From: G963667675 sp965197565 | Lineage (GTDB): Bacteria > Chloroflexota > Dehalococcoidia > Lucifugimonadales > UBA3495 | NCBI GenBank assembly: GCA_965197565.1 | Contig: CBDANK010000003.1 | Coordinates: 930,001-994,000, forward strand | Length of the DNA: 64,000 bases | Direction of reading: 5' to 3' | Part shown: one piece after another, positions 34,699-44,255 of the stretch | How the letters are laid out: every line of letters starts with the position of its first letter | How positions within the stretch are numbered: the first letter of the stretch is position 1 | Notes under the pieces: model-generated | What the model was told of the DNA's origin: nothing | The model's database searches: none | What the model saw: only the letters and a program-made list of their open reading frames with translations | Program-made: the position numbers and the translations under genes

Positions 34699-35691
34699 CT
34701 ACTCGCTCGTCTGCAACTCGGCTACGCACTGTTCGAGCTCCTGTGAGGTGAGCCAACAATCGTTGGTGTCGCTGCGGTACTGGAAGTCCGGCGCCACCGG
34801 TCCGCCGCCGGGCATCAGATTGGCCTCTTGTTCCCAAAAGCGCTGCAAGGGATCGATTACGTAGAAGGAGTCGAACTCTCTGGTTTGAAGGGCTTCTTCT
34901 TGGGTTATGAGTTCTTCGTGGAGTTTCTCTCCCGGCCGGATGCCGATGATCTCGCAACGGGCCTCCGGGGCTAGAGCGCGGGCGATGTCCACGATTTTCA
35001 TTGACGGAATCTTTGGAACAAAGACCTCTCCGCCTACCATACGGCCTAGACAGCCTCTTACAAAGTCCGCTCCTTGGGTTAGGCTGATCCAGAACCGCGT
35101 CATGCGCACGTCGGTTATGGAGATTACGCCATTCTCCCGGCCACGGAGAAAGATGGGGATAACGCTGCCCCGGCTGCCCATGACGTTGCCGTAGCGGACA
35201 CAGCTAAATCTGGTGTCCCGGCCCCCTACGTAAGCATTAGCCTGAATTATTAGCTTTTCGGCCACCAGTTTCGTAGCTCCGTAGAGGTTGACCGGGTGAA
35301 CCGCTTTGTCGGTGCTCAGGAACAGCGCTTGTTTCACGCCGTTATCAATGGCGGCGTCAATGACGTTGATTGCTCCCAGGATATTGGTCTTAACCGCCTC
35401 GATGGGGTTGTATTCCAGGGTAGGGACCTGTTTCAGCGCCGCTGCGTGCACCACGACATCCACCCCATACATGGCGCGGTAGAGGCGTTCCCGGTCTCGC
35501 ACGTCTCCTATTAGGAACCGCACACGCTCATCGGAGAATTGCTGGTCCATTTCCGACTGTTTGAGCTCGTCTCGAGAATAAATCCGGACCACCCTGGGTC
35601 CATCTTCATCCAGTATTCGACGGACAAAACTACGTCCGAAAGACCCGGTTCCGCCTGTCACCAGGACAACCTTATCTTGTAGGTCAGTCAT
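34699..35691 (-). CDS. pseB: UDP-N-acetylglucosamine 4,6-dehydratase (inverting), PseB-like
   Basis: A 330-residue extended SDR of the FlaA1/PseB group. VLVTGGTGSFGRSFVRRIL binds NADP. AALKQVPTLEYNPIEAVKTN is the hallmark of the inverting 4,6-dehydratase/5-epimerase, and FLSTDKAVHPVNLYGATK supplies the catalytic Asp/Lys/Tyr-type residues. RYGNVMGSRGSVIPIF is a further family motif. It catalyses the first step from UDP-GlcNAc to pseudaminic acid. It precedes the Gfo/Idh gene by 91 bp and follows the exporter, so it probably opens the nonulosonate segment of the operon. Confidence 0.92.
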   Translation of the reverse strand: MTDLQDKVVLVTGGTGSFGRSFVRRILDEDGPRVVRIYSRDELKQSEMDQQFSDERVRFLIGDVRDRERLYRAMYGVDVVVHAAALKQVPTLEYNPIEAVKTNILGAINVIDAAIDNGVKQALFLSTDKAVHPVNLYGATKLVAEKLIIQANAYVGGRDTRFSCVRYGNVMGSRGSVIPIFLRGRENGVISITDVRMTRFWISLTQGADFVRGCLGRMVGGEVFVPKIPSMKIVDIARALAPEARCEIIGIRPGEKLHEELITQEEALQTREFDSFYVIDPLQRFWEQEANLMPGGGPVAPDFQYRSDTNDCWLTSQELEQCVAELQTSE

Positions 35692-35780
35692 ATGTTTCAG
35701 CTATCGTTGCTTGGGCCAGCCCAGACAGTTGCCGGTGGAGAGCCGTATAAATGACATCTAGACATGGATTGAGGTTGCGC

Positions 35781-37547
35781 TTAGAAATTGGACTGAAGGG
35801 CGTAGTAGTTGGCAAATACTCCGGCTTTGGCCATGAGACTCTCCCAGTCACCCTCTTCGACAATATTTCCGTCCCGCAACACCGCGATCTTGTCTGCGCT
35901 CCGAATAGTCGACAAGCGGTGAGCCACCAGTATGATGGTGCGGTCGCCCCGTACCCCGTTGATGTAATCTTGAATTGGCTGCTCCGACTCAGAGTCCAAA
36001 GAGCTGGTCGCTTCGTCCAAGATGAGGATTTCAGGGTTTTCCAGGTTGGCGCGGGCCAAGGCCAAGCGTTGACGCTGCCCTCCGGAAAGGTTCCACCCCC
36101 GGTCTCCAATGAGAGTTTGATACCCTTGGGGCAACTGGCAAACGAAATCATGGGCATGGGTTTGCTTGGCGGCGTTCACAACGTCCTCTTCAGTGACGTT
36201 GGGCCGCCCCAGTGAGATGTTGTTAGCTACCGTGTCGTTGAACAAGTAGACATCCTGGGTGACCACGCCGATGGATTTGTGCCACGATCTAAGGTCCAGT
36301 TCCCTTAAATCGACCCCGTCCACCAAGACCTTTCCCTGGATGGGGTCGTAGTTCCGAAGGAGAAGGTCGATGACAGTCGTTTTCCCCGCCCCGGAAGCAC
36401 CGGCTATAGCAGTGACCTTACCCCTTTCTATGAAGAAATTGGCGTCTTGCAGGACAGGCGCCCCTCCGTTGTAAGCGAATTGGACCTCCTTTAGCTCGAT
36501 GCTCTTTTCCAGTGCGAGAAACGGCTTTTGTCCGCTGACGACGGTGGACGAGGTCTCCTCGATTACGGTCTTTATTTGACGCAAAGAAGCTAGTGAATTG
36601 GCCAGAGTTTGCCGGGAGGCGTTCAACCTTGTTACTCTCGGCGATAGCCGGTACAGCACAAAGAGCAAAGCGATGATGACCGCCAAGTCCAAGCCCAGCG
36701 CCCTAAATCCCAGGTATACTATCCCACCGATGAGGGCGAACAGGCCGGTTTCCTGAATGAGGCTCATCTGGCCTAGGTTTTTCCAGCGGTGATAGGTTGT
36801 TTCACCGAAAGCTTGGGATTTAGCGTTCAAATCGGCCCACCTCAGCCGCTCCAAGAGAAAAGATTTAATCAGGTGAATAGCGCCCAGACTCTCCACAGCG
36901 TTGGCTTGGAGTTCCATAGAGCGGTTTACCATGACGGAGCCGATCTTCCGGGCCATCACGACATTGCGCTGCACCGCAATGGATACTAGGACTAGCATAC
37001 CCAAGGCTATGGCAGTAAGAGACGGCGAGAGCAAGAAGGCGGCGGCCAAAAAAGCGAGAATAACCCCCAGGTTTGACAGGATTTCCACTACCTCCCGGAA
37101 GCTGCCGCCGGCCTGGTTGGACTGGGTGGTCAATGTGTCAGATAGCCTTCCAAGTTTCTCCTGGTGGTAATAGGATAGGTCCGCGTGCATCAGGCTCCAC
37201 ATGCTCTTGGACCTGATCCAATTGGTAAACTGGACCAATGATTTGCTCACCAACAGCATTCTCAAGTATTTGAGTACCGCCATGATGACAATGAATAAAC
37301 CGAGCACTAATAAAATGGGCTCGAGGCCAAATGGAATGCCCAGACCCTCGAACAAGCTAGCTATACCCCTGGTTATCCAATGGCCGCCGTCACCTCCCGG
37401 TGAGTCCAGGGTTTCTAGAACCGGCACCAGAAGGCCGATGTTGATTGCTTCCAACAGCGACACCGCGACGGTCAGCGCGGAAACGAGCAGCAATAGCCGG
37501 AGCCGCCCATAGTCCCGCACGTACAGTTGCCAAAACTCGCGGTACAT
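35781..37547 (-). CDS. ABC exporter half-transporter, MsbA/PglK-like
   Basis: A 588-residue half-transporter. The N-terminal membrane domain has about six helices (for example LLLLVSALTVAVSLLEAINIG and PILLVLGLFIVIMAVLKYL). The C-terminal ATPase has Walker A GASGAGKTTVIDLLL (about residue 380), signature LSGGQRQRLALARA, Walker B ILILDEATSSLDSES and H-loop VAHRLSTI. Homologs export lipid-A or lipid-linked oligosaccharide (MsbA, PglK). It is the first structural gene of the glycan operon after the antiterminator and a 285-bp leader. It probably flips the finished lipid-linked glycan. Confidence 0.88.
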   Translation of the reverse strand: MYREFWQLYVRDYGRLRLLLLVSALTVAVSLLEAINIGLLVPVLETLDSPGGDGGHWITRGIASLFEGLGIPFGLEPILLVLGLFIVIMAVLKYLRMLLVSKSLVQFTNWIRSKSMWSLMHADLSYYHQEKLGRLSDTLTTQSNQAGGSFREVVEILSNLGVILAFLAAAFLLSPSLTAIALGMLVLVSIAVQRNVVMARKIGSVMVNRSMELQANAVESLGAIHLIKSFLLERLRWADLNAKSQAFGETTYHRWKNLGQMSLIQETGLFALIGGIVYLGFRALGLDLAVIIALLFVLYRLSPRVTRLNASRQTLANSLASLRQIKTVIEETSSTVVSGQKPFLALEKSIELKEVQFAYNGGAPVLQDANFFIERGKVTAIAGASGAGKTTVIDLLLRNYDPIQGKVLVDGVDLRELDLRSWHKSIGVVTQDVYLFNDTVANNISLGRPNVTEEDVVNAAKQTHAHDFVCQLPQGYQTLIGDRGWNLSGGQRQRLALARANLENPEILILDEATSSLDSESEQPIQDYINGVRGDRTIILVAHRLSTIRSADKIAVLRDGNIVEEGDWESLMAKAGVFANYYALQSNF

Positions 37548-37832
37548 TACACCGTCATAGCCTGTTCACATAGAATTTGTGATTACCGCACTGCTGAACC
37601 GTTGAGCCAAACTAGGGAAGAACTACTGCCTACAGAGGAAACCGAAAGCCCGCCATACCGGTCACGACACTGAGTAGACAGCCCCAATCGTGGGTATATG
37701 GCTGGCAGTGGAAGGGATTATCACCCGGTAGAAAGGAAATGCTTCGCCTGATTGTCCGTTGCGGACAACCTTGAGGGACCTATGAGGGGCGCGCCCGGAG
37801 CATTCGCTACGACGAAGTGCGCCCTTTGTGGA
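37548..37832 (-). promoter_or_regulatory. Leader between antiterminator and ABC exporter, with a perfect hairpin
   Basis: A 285-bp non-coding interval. A perfect 7-bp stem with a 3-base loop (TTGTCCG-TTG-CGGACAA, 37,752-37,768) is present, followed on the transcribed minus strand by GCGAAGCATTTCC. A CGTAGCG sequence, similar to the core of the E. coli ops element, lies near 37,801-37,817. No clear terminator and no strong promoter were seen. As the leader of a long operon that starts with a NusG paralog, it is a candidate RNA/DNA recruitment site for that protein. Confidence 0.4.
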
Positions 37833-38465
<633 letters not shown>

Positions 38466-38581
38466 GACCCAACCTCCCTTGGTTTCCCGTTGGCTAGGAC
38501 CATCACCAGCTTTCCCGGCCCAATGCTTGGTCCTAGAAACTCCTGGCGGGTCTGTTCCGAGTCACCCAGCTCGGGGGTCAG

Positions 38582-38610
38582 GGTATAGAACCGGCGCTTC
38601 CAATTGTGAA
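38582..38610 (-). promoter_or_regulatory. Candidate sigma-70 promoter for the glycan operon
   Basis: On the minus strand, TTCACA (38,605-38,610) and TATACC (38,582-38,587) are separated by 17 bp, close to the -35/-10 consensus. Transcription would start about 110 bp upstream of the antiterminator ATG at 38,465. No other minus-strand promoter as good was seen between here and 35.7 kb. The match is by eye only. Confidence 0.45.
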
Positions 38611-38750
38611 CGCATCACTATCATTCTGATGGAGGGCGTTTTCTTATATCAAGCCGCAGGGAACGGATTTTTGAGAGGATTTCGCTAGAGGCCGTCGGAG
38701 CCTGAGTAGGTCCGGCCGGAAAATTGGTGAGCAAACTCGTTCAATCCCCA

Positions 38751-38780
38751 TTGACAACTGCCTGTTAGGCGTGGATTAAA
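38751..38780 (+). promoter_or_regulatory. Candidate dnaA promoter
   Basis: A perfect -35 TTGACA at 38,751-38,756 is followed after 17 bp by GATTAA, a weak -10. It lies about 125 bp upstream of the dnaA start codon. The rest of 38,466-38,905, the divergent region between the antiterminator and dnaA, holds no gene; no DnaA box was seen in it. Confidence 0.45.
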
Positions 38781-38905
38781 CTGCGCTATTGTTCTTCACG
38801 CCTGCCCGGGGCGTGAACCGGGGTGTTGGGATGAAATAAGGGCGTTTCTCTATAAGGTTATGCGGCGGCTACTGCATCGGACCGCAGAACGGAGGCGATT
38901 GGACC

Positions 38906-40312
38906 ATGAGGGAGCCGACGTCGAAGGATGTATGGAAGGCGGTTCTAGGGGAGCTCCAGCTCCAGTTGCCCCGTCCGACCTTTGAAACTTGGTTGAAGCA
39001 AACGGAAGGAGTCAGTTGCGACGGCCAATCGTTGGTCGTGGAGGTACCGACCCCCTTTGCGGTAGCTTGGCTAGAACGCCGAATGTACCAGTCCATCCAA
39101 AAGACCGTGGAAAAGATTACTGACCAGCCCTTGGACGTTCAGTTTCAGGTGAAGAGGGGCGCTATCCAGCAGTCTGTGGAATCTCCTGCGGTGGACCTGC
39201 GACCCGTGTCGTCGGCTGCCGCCGTCAGTCCAGTGGTAGCCGACGACGGTCCTTCTCATCCACCCAATCTAAGATCGAAATACACCTTCGGCTCATTCGT
39301 GGTAGGCTCCTCCAACAGGCTGGCCTACAGTGCCGCCCAAGCGGTATGCGAGGCGCCGGGCCGGGGTTACAATCCCTTATTTATTTACTCCGGCGTCGGA
39401 CTGGGCAAAACCCACCTGCTCCACGCCATTGGCCACGTCTGCGCCGGCCGCGGTCTGTCGGTGCTATACGCTACTTCGGAGCAGTTCACCAACGAATTCA
39501 TCTCGGCCATCCGGAACCGGACCACGGAGGAGTTTCGCCGCCGCTACCGCAGCGTTCAGGTCTTGCTGATGGACGATGTCCATTTCTTGAGCGGCAAAGA
39601 GCAGACCCACGAGGGATTTTTTCACACGTTCAACGACCTGCATAACTCGGGCAACCAGGTGGTCATTACCTGCGACCGGCCGCCGAGGGCCTTGGCTTTA
39701 TTGGAGGATAGGCTGCGCTCCCGCTTTGAGTGGGGTTTGATTACGGATATCCAACCGCCCAATCTGGAAACCCGCATGGCTATCCTGATTTCAAAGGCCG
39801 AGCAACTGGGAGTGGTTCTGGTAGACAGTGTCATCGAGCTGATCGCCAAGAGGGTGCAAAAGAACGTGCGGGAGTTGGAAGGAAGTTTGAACCGAATCGT
39901 TGCTTTCTCTCAACTAATGAATTACCCGATGAACCTTGAAACCACTTCCCGTATTCTTGACGACCTAAACTCCGACACGGCCCGTCACTCTATTGATCCC
40001 GAACAGATCATAAAGGCGGTTTCCCGCGAATTCAAAGTATCTCCGGATGACCTGTTGGGCAGAAGCCGTAAGCAAAAAATCGCCCAAGCCCGGCAGGTTG
40101 CTATGTACTTGCTGATCTACGAATTAGAGCTATCGCCAACCCAAGTGGGCCGGTTGCTGGGAGGAAGAGACCACGCCACGGTGATCCACGGCGCCGGCAA
40201 GATCAACGGGGAGATAAACGAGGATGGCCAATTGCGTCAGGATGTCCTCACCATCAAAGAGGCTATATTCTCGCCGGCCGCCAACCATTCAGTGGAAGCA
40301 GCCCGTGGATAA
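38906..40312 (+). CDS. dnaA: Chromosomal replication initiator DnaA
   Basis: A 468-residue DnaA. Domain I (residues 1-80, WKAVLGELQLQLPRPTFETWL) binds partners. The AAA+ core carries Walker A GVGLGKTHLLHAIG (about residue 165) and Walker B LLMDDVHFL. The C-terminal DNA-binding helix-turn-helix ends with GGRDHATVIHG, the DnaA signature. The ribosome-binding site GGAGGCG lies about 9 bp before the ATG. The gene ends inside the first of three DnaA-box-like sites. It is the first of a plus-strand core block (with thiI), divergent from the glycan operon. Confidence 0.97.
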   Translation: MREPTSKDVWKAVLGELQLQLPRPTFETWLKQTEGVSCDGQSLVVEVPTPFAVAWLERRMYQSIQKTVEKITDQPLDVQFQVKRGAIQQSVESPAVDLRPVSSAAAVSPVVADDGPSHPPNLRSKYTFGSFVVGSSNRLAYSAAQAVCEAPGRGYNPLFIYSGVGLGKTHLLHAIGHVCAGRGLSVLYATSEQFTNEFISAIRNRTTEEFRRRYRSVQVLLMDDVHFLSGKEQTHEGFFHTFNDLHNSGNQVVITCDRPPRALALLEDRLRSRFEWGLITDIQPPNLETRMAILISKAEQLGVVLVDSVIELIAKRVQKNVRELEGSLNRIVAFSQLMNYPMNLETTSRILDDLNSDTARHSIDPEQIIKAVSREFKVSPDDLLGRSRKQKIAQARQVAMYLLIYELELSPTQVGRLLGGRDHATVIHGAGKINGEINEDGQLRQDVLTIKEAIFSPAANHSVEAARG

Positions 40313-40354
40313 CTCCGGTATTTGGGTGGATAAGCTGCTCTAGCCCGTGGATAA
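40304..40354 (+). other. Candidate oriC: three DnaA-box-like sites at 21-bp spacing
   Basis: CGTGGATAA (40,304), GGTGGATAA (40,325) and CGTGGATAA (40,346) are the reverse complements of TTATCCACG/C, one mismatch from TTATNCACA. They all face the same way and repeat exactly every 21 bp, that is, about two helical turns. The first overlaps the dnaA stop codon. Location directly after dnaA is typical of bacterial oriC. No obvious AT-rich unwinding element was recognised beside them, so origin function is unproven. Confidence 0.7.
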
Positions 40355-40727
40355 CTTTGCTCCCGAGACGGGTCTCCTCAAGGAGACTCGTCAATAGTCT
40401 ATGCCCGCAGCGGGCGGGAAAGCCGGATAAGCCCCCCATATTCTTTCGGATGTCCCCCTACGAGACGGTATTAGCCCGGTTTCCGCCAACTTTGCCCACC
40501 GGAAGATGCCCCGGCTTGTGGGTTGCCGTGTACACTGGATGGCGGCGGGTCCCTTATCAGCACTTGATTAGTTCGGTGTTTCCGGGTTCCCTGTGCAGCC
40601 GGCTTTCGTTGGACTGATTGGGGGGATGGCCGTGAGGCCAAAATGAGGAGCTTGTCTGGTGATTAGCCGCCATCCGGGGAATTGACCGCCGTGCGGAAGG
40701 GCAAAGGGATTAGGGTAGAATGTCTAT
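40355..40727. other. Non-coding interval between dnaA and thiI
   Basis: A 373-bp stretch with no convincing gene. It starts with a hairpin GTCTCC-TCAA-GGAGAC (40,371-40,387) that could end the dnaA transcript, though no T-run follows. A plus-strand frame at 40,357-40,617 is not protein-like. A possible -10 (TAGAAT, near 40,714) precedes thiI. Nothing else was recognised. Confidence 0.5.
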
Positions 40728-41906
40728 ATGAAGATTCACGTTATTGTCAAAACCCACGAAGTGGCTCTGAAAGGGAGGAACCGTTCCTGGTTTATGCGCC
40801 GTCTAGCGGAAAATTTGCGTAAGGCCACCAAGGGGACCGGTGTGCAAGCGATATGGCAAGGCCACATGTTGGTGGGTTTGACCCTGGTGGAAGAAGATAG
40901 CTGGCCTTCTGTGGCCGCCCGGGTCAAGGACTGCTTTGGCGTCGCCAAGTTCTTCAAGGCCTACGAGGTTGCAACCGATTTAAATAAAGTGAAGGATGCG
41001 CTGACCTTCCTGTTGAAAGACCGGGACTTTGACTCGTTCCGCATTACAGCCAATAGGGCCGACAAGCGATTTCCTGTTAGGTCCGATGAGATCAACCGGG
41101 ACCTTGGCACATATGTTAAGGAATATAGCGGCGCCAGAGTGGACTTGACCCACCCGGACCTTGAAATTTTTGTGGATGTGCTGCCCACGGGGATATTGCT
41201 CTACTTTGAAGAGATCTCCGGCTACGGTGGGTTGCCGGTGGGGGTGAGCGGTGAAACGATGGCTATGCTTTCCGGCGGGATCGACTCGCCGGTGGCCGCC
41301 TGGCACATGATGAAGCGCGGTTGCCGGGTGTCTTTCGCTCACTTCCACAGCTATCCCTTGGTGGACATGTCGTCCATCGAAAAAGCGGGGGAGTTGGCCC
41401 ACCGCCTGACCCGGCACCAGTACCGGTCTAGGTTGTTCCTCATACCCTTCGGAGAAATCCAAAAAAGAATCATCGTGTCCACGGACCCGGCCTACCGGGT
41501 CATTCTGTACCGGCGGCTGATGGTCCGCATAACCGAACAACTGGCGCGTCGGCACGGCGCCAAGGCCATCGTGACCGGCGAAAGCTGCGGCCAAGTCAGT
41601 TCCCAGACCCTGGACAACATGGTCGTCATAGACCAAGCGTCGAGTATGCCTATCCTTCGTCCGCTGGTCGGATTTAATAAAGAGGAAATCGTCAATGTTG
41701 CGCGGAGCATCGGCACCTTTCCCATCTCGATTCTGCCGGACCAAGACTGCTGCAGTTTGTTTGTCCCGCGTCACCCGGAAACCCGCGCCAAGTTGGAGAA
41801 AGTCCGTCTCTTGGAGTCCTCGCTGCCCATAGACGACTTGGTGCAAGATGCCTTGGCAAAGACGGAGAAGGAAGAGTTCTCGTTCGATGAGTCTGCCTTC
41901 AACTGA
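40728..41906 (+). CDS. thiI: tRNA 4-thiouridine/thiamine sulfurtransferase ThiI (short form)
   Basis: A 392-residue ThiI. The N-terminal NFLD/THUMP region (residues 1-165) is followed by the PP-loop ATPase motif MLSGGIDSPVAAWHMMKRG (about 180-198), VTGESCGQVSSQTLDN, and LPDQDCCSLFVPRHPETRA near residue 345. It ends soon after, without the rhodanese domain of the E. coli enzyme, as in Bacillus-type ThiI. It adenylates U8 of tRNA and inserts sulfur to make 4-thiouridine, and can contribute to thiazole synthesis. The next gene begins 17 bp downstream. Confidence 0.95.
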   Translation: MKIHVIVKTHEVALKGRNRSWFMRRLAENLRKATKGTGVQAIWQGHMLVGLTLVEEDSWPSVAARVKDCFGVAKFFKAYEVATDLNKVKDALTFLLKDRDFDSFRITANRADKRFPVRSDEINRDLGTYVKEYSGARVDLTHPDLEIFVDVLPTGILLYFEEISGYGGLPVGVSGETMAMLSGGIDSPVAAWHMMKRGCRVSFAHFHSYPLVDMSSIEKAGELAHRLTRHQYRSRLFLIPFGEIQKRIIVSTDPAYRVILYRRLMVRITEQLARRHGAKAIVTGESCGQVSSQTLDNMVVIDQASSMPILRPLVGFNKEEIVNVARSIGTFPISILPDQDCCSLFVPRHPETRAKLEKVRLLESSLPIDDLVQDALAKTEKEEFSFDESAFN

Positions 41907-41923
41907 ACCCCAGTGAGGACCCT

Positions 41924-43012
41924 ATGGCCGGAATCCTAGGACAAGATAGGGGAACTGAGCTGCCGCAGGTTTCCGCAGCCCAACGGCGGCGCTTGTTGGA
42001 GGGTTTGCTGCAGGGAGTTTCCAGGAGTTTCTATTTGACCCTCCGCATACTGCCTTCCGGTTCCCGCCAAACCGTGGGCCTGGCTTACTTGCTGGCAAGG
42101 GCTGCCGACACCATCACCGATACGAGACTCTTGTCGCCAAGCCGGCGTTTGGACCATTTGCTGGCTTTTAGACGTCAGCTTGATGGGCCGGCTAGGCTGG
42201 AGCCGCTCCACCAAATAGAGGCAGAGTTGACCGAGAAACAGTCCCTGCCCGAGGAGCGGGAGTTGCTAATGTCCCTGCCGGCAACCTTCTCTCTGCTGGA
42301 AGGACTCCCGGAGCCCGACCGATGCCAAGTCCGTAAGGTGGTGCGGAACCTTACCCAAGGCATGGAGGCTGACTTGACCACCTTTCCGGCGGAAGACTCA
42401 GGCTTGGTGGGATGTATTGAGGACTCCGCAGCCCTTGACCGGTACATCTACCAGGTGGCCGGTTGTGTCGGCGAGTTCTGGACGGCGATTACCACAACCC
42501 ACATGCCGTCCCTGAAAGGATGGGACAAACAACTCATGTCCGAGACCTTTGTGGGGTTTGGCAAGGCGCTTCAATTAACCAACGTTCTGCGTGATGTGCC
42601 CGGGGACCTGCGGATCGGGCGTTGTTACTTGCCCCGGACGGACCTAGCCGCGATAGGGATGTCGCCGAAGGAACTGCTTGACCCGGCCAATGGGACGGCT
42701 GCCCGGCAAGTGCTGGCGGCATGGCTTCAAGTAACCTTGGAATATTATGCGTCGGCGGAGCAATATCTGTTCGCCATTCCCCGCAGATGCCTCCGCCTTC
42801 GATTGGCCGTTCTCTGGCCCATATTGATTGGCCTAGCCACTCTGGCCAGACTGGCAAGTAATGAACGGTGGCTGGACCCTGCCTGCCCCACCCGGGTTGG
42901 CCGGGGCTGGGTGTACCGGACCCTGGCCCATTCCTGGCCCAGCGTGCACTCTAACCTTATTCTGAAGGCTTGGATCGCTATGCTGCGAAAGCGGGTGGAG
43001 ACCGCTCTCTGA
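41924..43012 (+). CDS. Squalene/phytoene synthase family, squalene synthase-type
   Basis: A 362-residue head-to-head prenyl synthase. The substrate motif SRSFYLTLRILPSGSRQ (about residues 33-50) is followed by the first aspartate-rich motif ARAADTITDT, and the second by FGKALQLTNVLRDVPGDL then GRCYLP. The ARxxDTIxD form is closer to squalene synthase (farnesyl-PP farnesyltransferase) than to phytoene synthase. A hydrophobic C-terminal region (residues 285-300, LAVLWPILIGLATLA) could anchor it to the membrane. It would make squalene from two farnesyl diphosphates for hopanoids. No cyclase or carotenoid gene is adjacent. It starts 17 bp after thiI. Confidence 0.88.
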   Translation: MAGILGQDRGTELPQVSAAQRRRLLEGLLQGVSRSFYLTLRILPSGSRQTVGLAYLLARAADTITDTRLLSPSRRLDHLLAFRRQLDGPARLEPLHQIEAELTEKQSLPEERELLMSLPATFSLLEGLPEPDRCQVRKVVRNLTQGMEADLTTFPAEDSGLVGCIEDSAALDRYIYQVAGCVGEFWTAITTTHMPSLKGWDKQLMSETFVGFGKALQLTNVLRDVPGDLRIGRCYLPRTDLAAIGMSPKELLDPANGTAARQVLAAWLQVTLEYYASAEQYLFAIPRRCLRLRLAVLWPILIGLATLARLASNERWLDPACPTRVGRGWVYRTLAHSWPSVHSNLILKAWIAMLRKRVETAL

Positions 43013-43131
43013 AAACCGGCTGAAACGCCGGGCTGTTTCTTGACGCCCATTGGAAATCATGTACCATTAGCATCGTGATTGGGGCATAGAGTGGTGACGC
43101 GGCGCGGGATGTCTCGAACAGGGGGTGGCCC

Positions 43132-44178
43132 ATGGAGTTCGGTTTGTTCTTTGAGTTCCCCACCCGGGACGGGGTCAGCCAAGCTCAGGTGTTCGACGAG
43201 TCTTTCGCGCTGGTGGATGCCGCTGAAGAACTGGGCACCGAAGCTGTCTGGCTGGCCGAATACCATTTCGAACCGGAACGGTCCGTGCTGTCGGCCCCCA
43301 TTACTATCGCCAGCGCCATCGCCGCTCGAACCAAAAGGATGAAAGTGGGTACCGCGGTCTGTGTGATTCCGTTAAGGAACCCGCTGCGCGTCGCCGAAGA
43401 GATTGCCACCTTGGACCACATCAGCGGCGGCCGCTTGGACTTTGGCATCGGCCGCTCCGCCCTTCCCCAAGACTACTTGGGATACGGTATGGACTACCGG
43501 GAAAGCCGAGGCCGGTTCCATGAGTGCCTGGAAGTTATCTTGAGGGCTTGGACCATGGACCGCTTCTCCTATGAAGGAGAATTCTACAGCTACCATGACG
43601 TATCCGTGTCGCCCAAGCCGTTGCAACAACCCCATCCGCCGATTCGTATAGGGGTTAGCTCGGCGGAGACCTTCGCCATGGTGGGCCGCATGGGCTACCC
43701 AGTGTTCATCAATCCTACCCGAGTAGGCACACTGTCCGAACTGGCCCCCCTGATTAAGGAGTTCAAGCAAGCGCGGCGAGAGGCCGGTTTTACTGAGCAG
43801 ACCGACATCGGGCTCAGGCTTCCAATATACGTGGCTGAGACCGCAGAACAGGCATATTCCCAGCCCAGAGAGAGCACTATGTACGCGATTCGACGCCTGA
43901 CCAGCCTGATTAACGCTTCCGCCGCTCTTGAGGGAGTCGGGGATGACCGGGTGGCCCAAGCGGAAAGGCTCAACAGGTTGGACTACGATACGGTGCTCAA
44001 AGATAAGGTGGTGTATGGGACTCCTGAGTCTGTAACCGACCAGTTGCGCCAACTTCAAGAGGACTTGGGTATCAACCAACTGGTTTACGAAGTGAACTTC
44101 GGGTCCCAGATGCCGCTGCACCTCCAGATCAACGCCGTCCGCCTGCTCAACGAGCGGGTGGTGCCCCAGTTTAAATAA
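43132..44178 (+). CDS. LLM-class flavin-dependent oxidoreductase (luciferase-like monooxygenase)
   Basis: A 348-residue TIM-barrel flavoprotein of the bacterial luciferase family. GLFFEFPTRDG at the N-terminus, EAVWLAEYHF, GTAVCVIPLRNPLRVAEE and GRLDFGIGRSA are conserved, and PHPPIRIGVSSAETF marks the nucleotide-binding segment. The cofactor could be FMNH2 or F420. SAR202 and related Chloroflexota encode many such enzymes and use them to oxidise recalcitrant organics (from the literature, not testable here). Substrate unknown. It is followed by a small cupin and a second LLM gene on the same strand. Confidence 0.9.
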   Translation: MEFGLFFEFPTRDGVSQAQVFDESFALVDAAEELGTEAVWLAEYHFEPERSVLSAPITIASAIAARTKRMKVGTAVCVIPLRNPLRVAEEIATLDHISGGRLDFGIGRSALPQDYLGYGMDYRESRGRFHECLEVILRAWTMDRFSYEGEFYSYHDVSVSPKPLQQPHPPIRIGVSSAETFAMVGRMGYPVFINPTRVGTLSELAPLIKEFKQARREAGFTEQTDIGLRLPIYVAETAEQAYSQPRESTMYAIRRLTSLINASAALEGVGDDRVAQAERLNRLDYDTVLKDKVVYGTPESVTDQLRQLQEDLGINQLVYEVNFGSQMPLHLQINAVRLLNERVVPQFK

Positions 44179-44255
44179 CGATCAGCCGTGAGTCAACAAC
44201 ACACGCAAAGCCGCCGGCCGGTTTCGACGGACGGCGGATAGCTAAAGGAGGCAAC

